Positions 17,209 through 25,417 of a DNA stretch of 64,000 nt are shown one piece after another. The first letter of the stretch is position 1. Each line of letters begins with the position of its first letter. The translations under genes were made by a program, and so were the position numbers. The DNA comes from Phycisphaerae bacterium. Its GTDB lineage: Bacteria; Planctomycetota; Phycisphaerae; SM23-33. The stretch lies in contig JASLNT010000084.1 of assembly GCA_030745875.1 (NCBI GenBank), positions 26,503-90,502 of the forward strand, in the 5' to 3' direction. The notes under the pieces are model-generated. The model worked only from the letters and a program-made list of their open reading frames with translations. It ran no database searches and was not told the DNA's origin.

Positions 17209-17499
17209 ATGTCAAAAAATGATGACTGGAGTCCGTTTGACGAATGGTGGGGCAAACTCGGAGGCACAGTGTTGTTCGGCGGGGTCGGATGGTGGCTGCA
17301 CGGGGCTCTGACGGAACTGGAGGCCGGCGGGGAGGAAATCCGCGTCAACTGGATCCTGGCGATGTTGTATCGCATCGGCGGGAAGTGGGGAGCGGTGGGT
17401 TTCTGTGCTCTTCTCAGCTTCTTGTTCCTCTTTTGGGGGCTGAAACAGCTCGCCGCCGGCAAGGGCCGGCGGTCAGCCGAGGCCGATGAATCGTCATGA
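17209..17499 (+). CDS. Small two-TM membrane protein
   Basis: The 96-residue protein has a Trp-rich N-terminus (DDWSPFDEWWGKLGG), a first hydrophobic stretch (TVLFGGVGWWLHGAL), a polar loop with EAGGEEIRVNW, and a second clear membrane span (WGAVGFCALLSFLFLFWGL) followed by a Lys/Arg-rich tail. No family is recognised. AAAGGA lies upstream of the ATG. It precedes another small membrane protein by 31 bases, so the two probably form an operon that may continue to the TIR gene 127 bases beyond. Confidence 0.65.
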   Translation: MSKNDDWSPFDEWWGKLGGTVLFGGVGWWLHGALTELEAGGEEIRVNWILAMLYRIGGKWGAVGFCALLSFLFLFWGLKQLAAGKGRRSAEADESS

Positions 17500-17530
17500 T
17501 GAACTAGACCGCCTGCAAAGGAAGAAACAA

Positions 17531-17734
17531 ATGAGCGACATGAATCAAAACGATGACAAGACGTCGGTGGTTCCGGGTGTGGCTGTGTTCGGATGCCTCC
17601 TGGTCGGGTTTGCAGGTCTGATTGGAGCGGCTGCTGCAATGTTCGATTTCAACGATCCTACGGGCGCCGGAGCCTGTCTTGCGGCGTCGGCGATTGCTTT
17701 CGGGCTGGCGGCCAACGCGTCTTTGAGGAAATGA
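17531..17734 (+). CDS. Small membrane protein
   Basis: The 67-residue protein begins MSDMNQNDDKTSVVPG and has two short hydrophobic stretches (VAVFGCLLVGFAGLIGAAAAMF and ACLAASAIAFGLAA), consistent with two membrane spans. I chose the ATG at 17531 because AAAGGAAG lies at the right distance before it; an ATG at 17486 would overlap the previous gene by 14 bases. No function can be assigned from sequence. Confidence 0.6.
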   Translation: MSDMNQNDDKTSVVPGVAVFGCLLVGFAGLIGAAAAMFDFNDPTGAGACLAASAIAFGLAANASLRK

Positions 17735-17861
17735 TCTGAATCGCATCATCGCTTGTTGAGAAAAACTGGCGGAGGTGCTTCTCCGGTGTATGATATTGTC
17801 AGTCGGCCGCTGCGCCGGATGCAATTGAACGTTTCCTGGATTACTTGTCAGGGCCGGATAC

Positions 17862-19385
17862 ATGACGCAATATGTGTTCATAAGCTATTCGCAAGAGGAT
17901 CGCGACACGGCCGAAGCCGTATGTCGCGGTATCGAGCAGAAGGGCGTTTCCTGCTGGATCGCACCCCGCAACATTCTGCCCGGTAAGAGTTGGGCCGGTT
18001 CGATAGTCGAGGCGATTGACGGTACGGATGTGATGGTGCTGATCCTCTCGGGCAACTCCAACGGATCTCCGCACGTTATCAGAGAACTCGAGCGTGCGGC
18101 TAACAACCGCGTCTCGATCATTCCCTTCAAGATAGAGAAGGTCGACGCATCGTCCGACATCGCTTACTTCATCAGCACCAGCCAGTGGCTGGATGCGACC
18201 AGCCCGCCGCTGGAGGCGCACATAGAGGAATTGGCGGGGATTATTCTGCAGATTACCGCCAATGGCTCGGATACTCCGGTTGTCGCCTCGCAGGATGAAC
18301 CGACGAGGCTGGCGATTGATTATTCGCCCGCTCTGCTCGATTCGTGGGAAAAGTCGCTGCTGGAGGGGCACTGGACGCAGACCGTTGACTGTCGCGACGA
18401 GATATTCATCCAGGACCTCCGCCTGCTCCTTCGGGAGGTCTTGACCGCCCATGGCGTCGCGGAGTCCAGCGTGGTGAACGTTGAGGTGGCGCTGACGGAG
18501 CTTTGTCGCAACGTGGCCGAGCATGCGGCCGAACCGGTGGCGCAAATAGACATCGCCGTTAACTACAAGTTCAAACGTTTCCGCCTGGCGGTGGCGAGCG
18601 ATGGTCCGGCGTTCACGCGCGAAGCGGCGCTGGCGAAGTACGCCGACGCGCCTGAGGCCGAGTCCAGAATTCACGGCCTGTCCAATCTCGTGTCCAGGGG
18701 AGAACTCCGCATCGTGCGCGCCGCGGATGTTAACCGCGTGCAGTTCAGTTGCGTTCTGTCGGAGAAGAAGACGGGCGGCGAGGCGTATGTGGCGTTCGAG
18801 TGTCATCAGTCGGAAGTCAGGATCGGAAGCCACAGGCACAGGTACCGCGAGTGGCTGGAGTTGATGGGAAGGGAAGTCAAACTGTCCGGAACCACGCCGC
18901 CGGAGAAGACCGAGGCGCTCAAGGTCATGTTGATCCGCGAGTCGGACGGATCGGAACCGGTGGAGGTGCGGATTGTCCGACAGGAGCCTGACTGGACGGT
19001 TACCCTGATGGAGATCGTCGCGATGCACGTATTCTCTGAGGCGGTGTCCTCTCTGGCTGGAGACGACCGTTTCAAAGTTAAGTCCGCCGAATCGCCCAAG
19101 GGCGGAGCTCGCGCCGCGCGAGCCAGGAGCGAGCCCCAAGATAGTCTGCTCGATGATCCCGGCGAGGAGATAATCGACATAGGACGGGCGCTTGTGGGGG
19201 CTCTGGCGGGGGCGCTTCTGATGGGGTTTGGCGGGTGGTTCCTCATGAGCCGGCTGCAGACCCCGGGTATCTCCAGCGGATGGGGATTTGCGGGATTTAT
19301 CGTCGGGTGCATTGTAACCGGTATTGTGGCGGGAGCCTGGTTGGGCGTGCTCCGGGAGCGGGCCTGCGGCGGGCGAGACGACTGA
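17862..19385 (+). CDS. TIR domain / RsbW-like ATPase / transmembrane protein
   Basis: The 507-residue protein has a TIR domain at residues 1-130 (VFISYSQEDRDTAEAVCRGIEQKG, CWIAPRNILPG, then SPHVIRELERAANN). Glu75 in that last segment sits where bacterial TIR NADases carry the catalytic Glu. Residues about 160-305 look like a GHKL ATPase of the anti-sigma RsbW type: N-box ELCRNVAEH, G1-like ASDGPAF, and HGLSNLVSRGEL. A further alpha/beta region follows at about 310-420 with no match I know. The C-terminus has two membrane spans (ALVGALAGALLMGFGGWFL and WGFAGFIVGCIVTGIVAGAWL). Such proteins could sense a signal and deplete NAD or phosphorylate a partner; both are inferences. An exonuclease gene follows 51 bases later. 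Confidence 0.85.
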   Translation: MTQYVFISYSQEDRDTAEAVCRGIEQKGVSCWIAPRNILPGKSWAGSIVEAIDGTDVMVLILSGNSNGSPHVIRELERAANNRVSIIPFKIEKVDASSDIAYFISTSQWLDATSPPLEAHIEELAGIILQITANGSDTPVVASQDEPTRLAIDYSPALLDSWEKSLLEGHWTQTVDCRDEIFIQDLRLLLREVLTAHGVAESSVVNVEVALTELCRNVAEHAAEPVAQIDIAVNYKFKRFRLAVASDGPAFTREAALAKYADAPEAESRIHGLSNLVSRGELRIVRAADVNRVQFSCVLSEKKTGGEAYVAFECHQSEVRIGSHRHRYREWLELMGREVKLSGTTPPEKTEALKVMLIRESDGSEPVEVRIVRQEPDWTVTLMEIVAMHVFSEAVSSLAGDDRFKVKSAESPKGGARAARARSEPQDSLLDDPGEEIIDIGRALVGALAGALLMGFGGWFLMSRLQTPGISSGWGFAGFIVGCIVTGIVAGAWLGVLRERACGGRDD

Positions 19386-19436
19386 AGGCGGGATCGTGCG
19401 TCCGCCGGGCGCGTTGTTGGATTGGGATGAGAATTG

Positions 19437-20087
19437 ATGGGAATCGTCAAACAACCTTTCGAGTATTATGTCGTTCTGGATTTCGAGGCGACCTGCGATC
19501 GCGGGAAGGCCCCGGTTCCGCAGGAGATAATCGAGTTTCCCTCGGTGCTGCTTTCGGGCGATACGTTTGAGATTCTGGACGAGTTTCGGTCTTTCGTCCA
19601 GCCGAGGTTTAATCGGCTGCTCACTCCGTTCTGCACCGAACTTACGGGCATAACGCAAGACCAGGTCGACCAGGCTCCGCTGTTCCCGGAAGTGCTGGAC
19701 GATCACATAGCATGGCTGCGGGGCAGGGGGCTTGGCGTTCGTTCCCGGGACGAGGGTTCGGATTTCGCGTATATAACGTGCGGCGACTGGGACTTACAGA
19801 AGATGTTTCGAACTCAGTGCAGGGTCTGTCAACCGCCGATCGGTCGAATTCCCGAAGCGTTCGAGAGATGGGTCAACATAAAGAAACACTTCGCCGCATC
19901 GTTCGGTTTGAAGAAGACCTCCGGAATGTCCGGGATGCTTCGGAGGCTCAAGCTTGAGTTGACAGGGCGTCATCATTGCGGTATTGACGACTGCCGCAAC
20001 ATTGCGAAAATCGTCCGGTGTCTGGCGGGGCGAGGTGTGGAGCTGTCGACGACGAACCAGCCGCCCGGCGGGCCAGGCGGTTTGTGA
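19437..20087 (+). CDS. DEDDh 3'-5' exonuclease (ERI1/KapD-like)
   Basis: The 216-residue protein has the exonuclease core of the DEDDh family. Motif I is VLDFEATCD, the ELTGITQDQV block follows, motif II is in ITCGDWDLQKMF, and motif III is HHCGIDDCRNIAKI. This order and wording match the ERI1/3'hExo-type RNases. It would remove nucleotides from RNA or DNA 3' ends using two metal ions. I chose ATG 19437 (the frame also has a TTG one codon earlier). The short spacing to the TIR gene suggests co-transcription. An ERI1-like nuclease beside a TIR ATPase is unusual and may reflect a defence or stress function. Confidence 0.88.
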   Translation: MGIVKQPFEYYVVLDFEATCDRGKAPVPQEIIEFPSVLLSGDTFEILDEFRSFVQPRFNRLLTPFCTELTGITQDQVDQAPLFPEVLDDHIAWLRGRGLGVRSRDEGSDFAYITCGDWDLQKMFRTQCRVCQPPIGRIPEAFERWVNIKKHFAASFGLKKTSGMSGMLRRLKLELTGRHHCGIDDCRNIAKIVRCLAGRGVELSTTNQPPGGPGGL

Positions 20088-20138
20088 CTACAGGCCGTTC
20101 CTGCGGGCTAGTTGCGTATAATATTATCGGAGACTGCT

Positions 20139-20534
20139 ATGAAAACGCTCTGTATTCTGATCTCGACGCTGTTCTTGGTTTGGGGGTGCGGCGCGGATGC
20201 TCCGGTCGGCGGTCCGCGCGACGGGAGTTTGGGCTCCGAATCGTTCGTGATTTCCGTTCCCAACGGGCAGCGTTATCTGGTGACGCCCGATCGGCGGAGA
20301 ATTCAAGAGGCCCGTCATGCAACCGGACCTATCGACGACTTCGAGCGGCTTGTGAGGTATCGCGTGGCTGCGGCGGCCAGGGGGGATCCCGAGTTGGACA
20401 TCCGCCAAGTGATCATCGCTACGCTCAGGATCCGTCGCGCCGACGGCAGCTCCATGCCGCCCGTTCATTTCACTCTTCAAGAGCTGGCGCACGTTCGCAA
20501 GGCGCCCGATGGGCCCGGGGCTTTAAAAGGCTAA
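20139..20534 (+). CDS. Small putative lipoprotein
   Basis: The 131-residue protein starts at ATG 20139, with GGAG upstream and a leader MKTLCILISTLFLVWGC; the Cys at residue 17 is the likely lipidation site, although Trp at -2 is unusual. The mature part is charged, with a segment RQVIIATLRIRRADGSSMPPVHFTLQEL, and has no recognised domain. The upstream frame to 20112 adds no leader and is not used. Confidence 0.6.
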   Translation: MKTLCILISTLFLVWGCGADAPVGGPRDGSLGSESFVISVPNGQRYLVTPDRRRIQEARHATGPIDDFERLVRYRVAAAARGDPELDIRQVIIATLRIRRADGSSMPPVHFTLQELAHVRKAPDGPGALKG

Positions 20535-20599
20535 CTCCGGGAGTTCTACGCGTTAGTCCGTCCGGGCGGTTTTGTTTTGGGGGATGTTCGGCTTTACGA

Positions 20600-20627
20600 T
20601 TGACAAATCCCTGTTTTCGGATAGACT
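20600..20627 (+). promoter_or_regulatory. Candidate sigma70-type promoter before the PEP-CTERM gene
   Basis: A perfect -35 box TTGACA (20600-20605) and a -10 like TAGACT (20622-20627) are separated by 16 bases, about 67 bases before the ATG at 20694. The 16-base spacing is also seen before the giant protein gene. Confidence 0.5.
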
Positions 20628-20693
20628 AAAACCAGTTGGCATCCCGCATAAGCAATGTTGCGGGGGAGGTCTCGAAGAAGATAGGGCTGATTC

Positions 20694-21452
20694 ATGATAC
20701 AACGGGCGCTGATGCTTGGGGTGGTTATCGCTGCTTTGGCTGCAGGCGCTGGAGCCGACGAATTGTTCGTCCCCGCAGACGGTTCGGTTATCACCACCAG
20801 CCCGCTGGTCGCCGGGCGGAGCTACATGATCGAGGCGCGGGGCACGTACGGTTATAGAGACGTTGTTCCAGAGAAAATCGCCGACGCCGAATGGGTTTAC
20901 AGCGTGTTTGATGGGGCGTGGATTGAAACCCCGTCCGGAGGCGACCTCGATCTGTTTGTCGACGGAACCGACATATCCATGATGGGAACCGAAGACGGAG
21001 AGGTCTTCTCACCGCACTTTTTCAGTCCGGGGCATGTTTATCGGGCCGTTGTCTTCGGCGCCGGGGCGCCTGTTGAACTGTCCATTTACGACGAGAGATA
21101 CGATGACAATACCGGGGGGTTGAATGTGACTGTCCGCCCGGCCGCGACGGGAGACACCAACGTTGACGATATAGTCGATATGCGCGACTGCGATAATCTT
21201 ATCGCGCAGTTCGGAGGCCCTCCGTCCGATTTGAGCGCCGACTTCAACGGCGACGGTGTTGTAAACCTGGTTGACTTCGCGCTTCAGCGAGCGAACTTCG
21301 GTCTTGGCGCAGTGTCCGGACCCGCCGACCGGTTGGGCCCGGTCGCGCCTGAACCGGCGAGTCTGCTTGTGACAGCGGGGGGCTTTTGCGTGCTGCTGAA
21401 TCGCAAACGCAATCGCAAACCCTCTTGCTGCGTCGCGGGAAAGGAACGCTGA
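20694..21452 (+). CDS. Secreted PEP-CTERM protein with dockerin-like repeats
   Basis: The 252-residue protein has a signal peptide (MIQRALMLGVVIAALAAGAGA), a beta-rich domain of about 130 residues, then two Ca-binding dockerin-type repeats (GDTNVDDIVDMRDCDNLIAQF and SADFNGDGVVNLVDFALQRAN). The C-terminus carries a PEP-CTERM sorting signal: PEPAS, a hydrophobic stretch, then RKRNRK. PEP-CTERM proteins are handled by exosortase and go to the outer surface, often in exopolysaccharide-producing Gram-negatives. Unusually, about ten residues including a Cys pair follow the basic tail. Its TGA overlaps the next ATG (TGATG), so the next gene is translationally coupled. Confidence 0.85.
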   Translation: MIQRALMLGVVIAALAAGAGADELFVPADGSVITTSPLVAGRSYMIEARGTYGYRDVVPEKIADAEWVYSVFDGAWIETPSGGDLDLFVDGTDISMMGTEDGEVFSPHFFSPGHVYRAVVFGAGAPVELSIYDERYDDNTGGLNVTVRPAATGDTNVDDIVDMRDCDNLIAQFGGPPSDLSADFNGDGVVNLVDFALQRANFGLGAVSGPADRLGPVAPEPASLLVTAGGFCVLLNRKRNRKPSCCVAGKER

Positions 21453-22105
21453 TGGCGCCGGCGAAGTTGAAGCCCAGCGGTTGGTGTTATGTGGTTGCAG
21501 GGGCGGTGCTGGTCGCTGGGATAGCGGGGTTCATTCTGTTTCTCGTCGGCGGGCTTTCGGATCTCTCGGGCGGTCTTACGCAGATGATCGTTCCCGGTCA
21601 GCACCAGATTACGCTCTCGGAGACGGGCTCCCATACAGTTTTCCACGAGCACCGGAGCGTTGTCGGCGACAAGGTCTACTCGACCGGACCGGGCGGGATT
21701 TCGGGCCTGCGGTGCAAACTGGTCTCCAAGGCTGACGGGCGGGAGATTCCACTGCATCAGGGAAGCGTGAGCACGTCGTATTCCATGGGCTCCCGCTCGG
21801 GCGTGTCGATCTTCGATTTCAGCATTGACTCGCCTGGCGAATATGTTTTCTCGGCGCAGTATCCCCCGGGTCGGGATGGTCCCGAAACCGTTATGGCGAT
21901 CGGACACGGATTTGTGGGACAACTTCTGGTGACGATACTCGGTGGTATTGGTATAATGTTCGGTTCGCTGGGTTTGGCGGCTGCAATAGCGGTGGTGACA
22001 TTCGTCAAGAGGCGAAGATCGGGAAGACGGCCTCCGGAGGTTCCTGAGGCGTCGGTGTATCACGGACAAACCAGCCCGCCCGGGTCCGCCCCGGACGAGG
22101 TCTGA
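21452..22105 (+). CDS. Two-TM membrane protein, coupled to the PEP-CTERM gene
   Basis: The 217-residue protein starts at ATG 21452 within the TGATG junction, with AAAGGA upstream. A first membrane span (CYVVAGAVLVAGIAGFILFLVGG) and a second (LLVTILGGIGIMFGSLGLAAAIAVV) enclose an extracytoplasmic beta-rich domain of about 110 residues. A basic cytoplasmic tail (KRRRSGRRPPEVPEAS) follows. No family is recognised. The layout fits a small sensor or a membrane partner of the secreted protein encoded before it. Confidence 0.65.
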   Translation: MAPAKLKPSGWCYVVAGAVLVAGIAGFILFLVGGLSDLSGGLTQMIVPGQHQITLSETGSHTVFHEHRSVVGDKVYSTGPGGISGLRCKLVSKADGREIPLHQGSVSTSYSMGSRSGVSIFDFSIDSPGEYVFSAQYPPGRDGPETVMAIGHGFVGQLLVTILGGIGIMFGSLGLAAAIAVVTFVKRRRSGRRPPEVPEASVYHGQTSPPGSAPDEV

Positions 22106-22130
22106 TTCACGAAACTGTAGAGAGCGGAAA

Positions 22131-22646
22131 ATGGGCAAGCTGAAATATGTTATTGTCGCCTTACTGGCGGCTGTTGCGGGTTTTTTTTGTGCGGGGCTGG
22201 TTTTTGACGCATTGGTGGACATGATTCTCACCGGTCGGGCCCAGGCCGTTGTCGCCCAGCCCGCCGAGGGCGCAGCAATCGCGACGCGGTTCCTCCTACC
22301 GTTTGTCCTTACGTGCGCGGCGATTCCGCTCTGTCTCATGATCGTTCCGGACATCTGGCGCGGGGCGATGGTTGTGATTCTGTCGCTCGGCGGGGCCGGT
22401 GTCGCGCTGTTTGTTATTCATCACCGAATTAACGCGACGTTCACCTGGTACAATCAGCAGGGCTACCACGTCATGCTGAAGATGAATCAACTTAACCTGG
22501 AAATTGTCCCGTGGGCGGCGTTTGGGTTGACGGTGATTGGAATGCTAATACAGAAGATGACGCACCGGGAATTGGGTCCGTATCTGGGGGTCGAAAAACC
22601 CACGCGCCCGGCTGAGGACGACTCGAAGGCGGGCGCTGAAAAGTAG
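22131..22646 (+). CDS. Four-TM membrane protein of unknown function
   Basis: The 171-residue protein has four hydrophobic spans (YVIVALLAAVAGFFCAGLVF, FLLPFVLTCAAIPLCLMIV, GAMVVILSLGGAGVALFVI and VPWAAFGLTVIGMLI) and an acidic/basic C-terminal tail. It begins 25 bases after the previous membrane-protein gene, and all three genes from 20694 probably form one operon. I cannot name a family. It converges on the large HzsA-related gene. Confidence 0.65.
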   Translation: MGKLKYVIVALLAAVAGFFCAGLVFDALVDMILTGRAQAVVAQPAEGAAIATRFLLPFVLTCAAIPLCLMIVPDIWRGAMVVILSLGGAGVALFVIHHRINATFTWYNQQGYHVMLKMNQLNLEIVPWAAFGLTVIGMLIQKMTHRELGPYLGVEKPTRPAEDDSKAGAEK

Positions 22647-22672
22647 CGTGCGTCCGGTCGTGCGTCCGGGGC

Positions 22673-25231
22673 TCATCTGACGAGTTTCTCAAACGGGATC
22701 CACTTGGGCAGTCCGAGCTTCGGTTCTACTACTTTTCCTTTGGCCTGTTCTTCGATGTTAAGGTACGCCCCGTAGAAATTCGTGTTCGTGTCGATCCAGA
22801 TGATGAACCGCCTGAGTTCCAGCGGAGTCAGCTTCACGTCGTGATGCCCGTCGGCCAGGTGCTTGTAGAGTTTGGAAACTCTCGCTCCGTCCTGCATGGG
22901 TATCGAGTAGCTTCGCCCGTTCCGGCTGATCGCTCCGTTGCCGCCCGCTTTGCCCCATCCGAGTTTGTGGAGGTTTGCAAACGCTTCCGACCACCCGTGC
23001 CTGCCGAACACATCGCCTCGCAGCGAGGGCGGTTTCTTGCCCTTGTGTTTCGGGTCGGCGAGTTTCTTCGAATGGCACGGTTGGCATTTCTTGTCGATCA
23101 CCGGTTGGACGAGCCTGGGGAAGGTAAGCGGGAACGTGCCCGTCGCCTCGGCGGCGATCTCCGAGGGTTTGCGTTTCAGTGCGATCGGGATCTTGCCCGC
23201 CCCTGCGCCGGTGATGGTTCCCTTGGACTCGTGGCATCCGATGCAGCTTAGCGTTTCGCCCGGGTGCACGTACGTCGCCGACCGCATCGTGTGGACCGAC
23301 AGGCCCTTTTCGTCGAGCAGTTGGAAGTAGACGCCCGCGCCGGTGGGGCAGCGGAAGTGCACCGATCCGTCGGATTCGACCGGTACGACACCCAGCACCC
23401 CTCGCCCCAGCGACTGGGGGGCCAGTCCGATCATGGGCTTGGTGAGAAGGTAATTGGGCTTGGCGAAGATGTTGACAATCCGCATATGCGTCACTTTGAC
23501 GTCCTTTGGGATCGGGAACTCCGATTCGTACACGTTCATCACCGTTACGGTCCCATACGCCAGGTCCTTGTCGCTCATGGCGCCGGGGCGGTCCCTTTTC
23601 ATCTGCGTGGTCTTGGACGGTATGACCGGCGGACGCTTGCGGGCCTTCAGCGGGATCGGATCGAGGCATCCGGTGCGGGAGTCGGGCAGGAAGATCGGTT
23701 CGCGGTTACCGAACGCGTCGATCAGGAATATTCCGTGCGATTTCTCGTCGGGATCCCAGACCGCCAGTGCGAAATGTTCATCGAGCGGCCAGGGCGAACC
23801 GAAATGTTCGTTGCCTCGCTTACCGCTCCTGTGCTTTCTTCCGGGAACGCCCGGTGCGTCTTCCGATTCGGGGAAGCGGTCCATCGGCGTCAGTCGCTTG
23901 ATCTGGGAGGTCGCCCGGTCGTCCTTGATGCGTTCGTCGATGATCACCAGCGAACCGTACGATTCGCCGTGGTGCGGGGCGGCGACCGATATGTAACGTC
24001 GGCTGCCGGGTATTGCTCGAATCGACAGCTCCATCCAGGGGCGCGATTCGCGCACCAGGGGATAGTTTCCGTGATAGCTTCTCGGGTCGCGCCCGTCGGG
24101 ATAGCTTCGCCAGATGTGGTGTGCGATGTCCGAGTCGCGGTCCACGTAGTCCCAACGGGAGTAGACCAGCATCCCGTCGTTATCAACGCTCGGATGCCAT
24201 TCGTTCGTGTCGTGCCAGCTTATCGCAACGATATCCGAACCATCGGCGTTCATCTTGTGCTGCGTGCAGGTCGGGGCCCATCTCGATCCGCATCTCTGGT
24301 TGCCGCCTACGCGTTCGGAAACAAACACCATCGTCCCGTCGGGCATGAACACCGGGTCGTAATCGTTGTATCGCCCGTCGGTGAGTTGCTTGAGATTGCT
24401 TCCGTCGATGTCGGCGCTGAATATGTGGAATGTGCTCTCGGGGCGCCAGTGATACTGGTGGTAGTTTTTCGGTTTGGTGAGGCACTCTTTCAGCGACCAG
24501 TCCTGTCCGGTCCAGTCGAGTTTCTTGGCTGGAGTGCAGTCGGCTTCGGTGAACGCAAAGGCGAATCTCCCGGCGTTGTAGTCCAGGTCCAGCGCTATAA
24601 ACGATCCGGCGTCGGTGAGTTTCTTGCCTTTCAACCGCCCGCTGGTCACCGCGCCGCCCAGGGCGTTTACGAGCTTGGGCGAGTCGGTGAACGCGTTCTT
24701 GAGAATGTAAACCCCGCCGCTCTTTGAGGAGTTGAATCCCAGGTATTGATCCACCATATGCCTCTCGCCGCGGACCATTCGCTGACGCCTGAGGAAGATA
24801 ATGTCCGAGAAGTCCAGCAGCGGATTTTTCAGGACGATCTTCCTGCGCAGGGCGGCGAGCTTGTCGAACGTTTCCCGGGCGGTGAGCTTGTCGGACGGGT
24901 CGCATTTCCTGACCGCCGCCTCAAACGCTGCGACCTCGGCGGTGATGTTCGGGGCGTTCTTTACGCTCTTGAGATGCTTGACCAGCGCGCGGGTGCGGCG
25001 GATCAGTACGTCGGCGGGCGTCTTGTCGGCGTCGTCGATCAGTGCTGCGCCGTGCATCGCCTCTTTGGTGATCCGCGCCTTGTTGAGCTTCCCGCCTTTC
25101 CACATCTTCAACTGGCTGCTGATGTCTTTGAACTCCGTGGAGTAGTTCAGTGCGACCTGTGCGCCCGCATGGGACGCCGACCCGATCAACACCGCCGCGA
25201 CAAACACGTACTTGAAGTATCGTTGGAGCAT
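22673..25231 (-). CDS. HzsA-related secreted protein with propeller and heme-binding CxxCH motifs
   Basis: The 852-residue protein has a signal peptide (YFKYVFVAAVLIGSASHAGA). A central TolB-like beta-propeller is visible (DGSNLKQLTDGRYNDYDPVFMPDG, then NEWHPSVDNDGMLVYSRWDYVDRD). Two heme c motifs are CIGCH (Cys663-His667) and CQPCH (Cys716-His720). The layout matches the family annotated as hydrazine-synthase-alpha-related in planctomycetes, which is found far beyond anammox bacteria, so hydrazine synthesis should not be assumed. A periplasmic redox or catabolic role is likely. The ATG at 25231 has AGGTG at good distance; 25246 is an alternative. It is divergent from the thioredoxin-like gene. 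Confidence 0.85.
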   Translation of the reverse strand: MLQRYFKYVFVAAVLIGSASHAGAQVALNYSTEFKDISSQLKMWKGGKLNKARITKEAMHGAALIDDADKTPADVLIRRTRALVKHLKSVKNAPNITAEVAAFEAAVRKCDPSDKLTARETFDKLAALRRKIVLKNPLLDFSDIIFLRRQRMVRGERHMVDQYLGFNSSKSGGVYILKNAFTDSPKLVNALGGAVTSGRLKGKKLTDAGSFIALDLDYNAGRFAFAFTEADCTPAKKLDWTGQDWSLKECLTKPKNYHQYHWRPESTFHIFSADIDGSNLKQLTDGRYNDYDPVFMPDGTMVFVSERVGGNQRCGSRWAPTCTQHKMNADGSDIVAISWHDTNEWHPSVDNDGMLVYSRWDYVDRDSDIAHHIWRSYPDGRDPRSYHGNYPLVRESRPWMELSIRAIPGSRRYISVAAPHHGESYGSLVIIDERIKDDRATSQIKRLTPMDRFPESEDAPGVPGRKHRSGKRGNEHFGSPWPLDEHFALAVWDPDEKSHGIFLIDAFGNREPIFLPDSRTGCLDPIPLKARKRPPVIPSKTTQMKRDRPGAMSDKDLAYGTVTVMNVYESEFPIPKDVKVTHMRIVNIFAKPNYLLTKPMIGLAPQSLGRGVLGVVPVESDGSVHFRCPTGAGVYFQLLDEKGLSVHTMRSATYVHPGETLSCIGCHESKGTITGAGAGKIPIALKRKPSEIAAEATGTFPLTFPRLVQPVIDKKCQPCHSKKLADPKHKGKKPPSLRGDVFGRHGWSEAFANLHKLGWGKAGGNGAISRNGRSYSIPMQDGARVSKLYKHLADGHHDVKLTPLELRRFIIWIDTNTNFYGAYLNIEEQAKGKVVEPKLGLPKWIPFEKLVR

Positions 25232-25316
25232 TTGCACACCTTTCATCTTTCGTTTAATCGATTATCTCTATTTGAGTCTCCGGGGTCAAAGGGTAACGGT
25301 CGTCCGCGGACGGGCG

Positions 25317-25332
25317 AATATAGTCTTGGAAC
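25317..25332 (+). promoter_or_regulatory. Shared 16-bp motif upstream of the thioredoxin-like gene
   Basis: AATATAGTCTTGGAAC occurs here, 85 bases before the start at 25418. The identical 16-mer occurs 92 bases before the next gene. The TATAGT part could be a -10 box, but no convincing -35 box is seen. Confidence 0.45.
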
Positions 25333-25417
25333 CCGTGACGCCTATCCGGTAGGATGTCCCGTTCGGCCGCAGGCGCTGCGATCGTTTTCCAAACGACCCA
25401 CCGGAACGGAGCATTCA

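Noticed and set aside
16791..17222. 143-codon frame downstream of the GH130-like relic
   Set aside because: No protein-like pattern; it crosses small palindromes and overlaps the next gene's start.
17841..19706. 621-codon frame on the minus strand
   Set aside because: It is a shadow of the TIR protein and exonuclease genes, with no domain pattern.
22673..25231. Hydrazine synthase and thus an anammox organism
   Set aside because: The HzsA-related family is widespread in planctomycetes, and no HzsB, HzsC or hydroxylamine-oxidoreductase genes are in the window.
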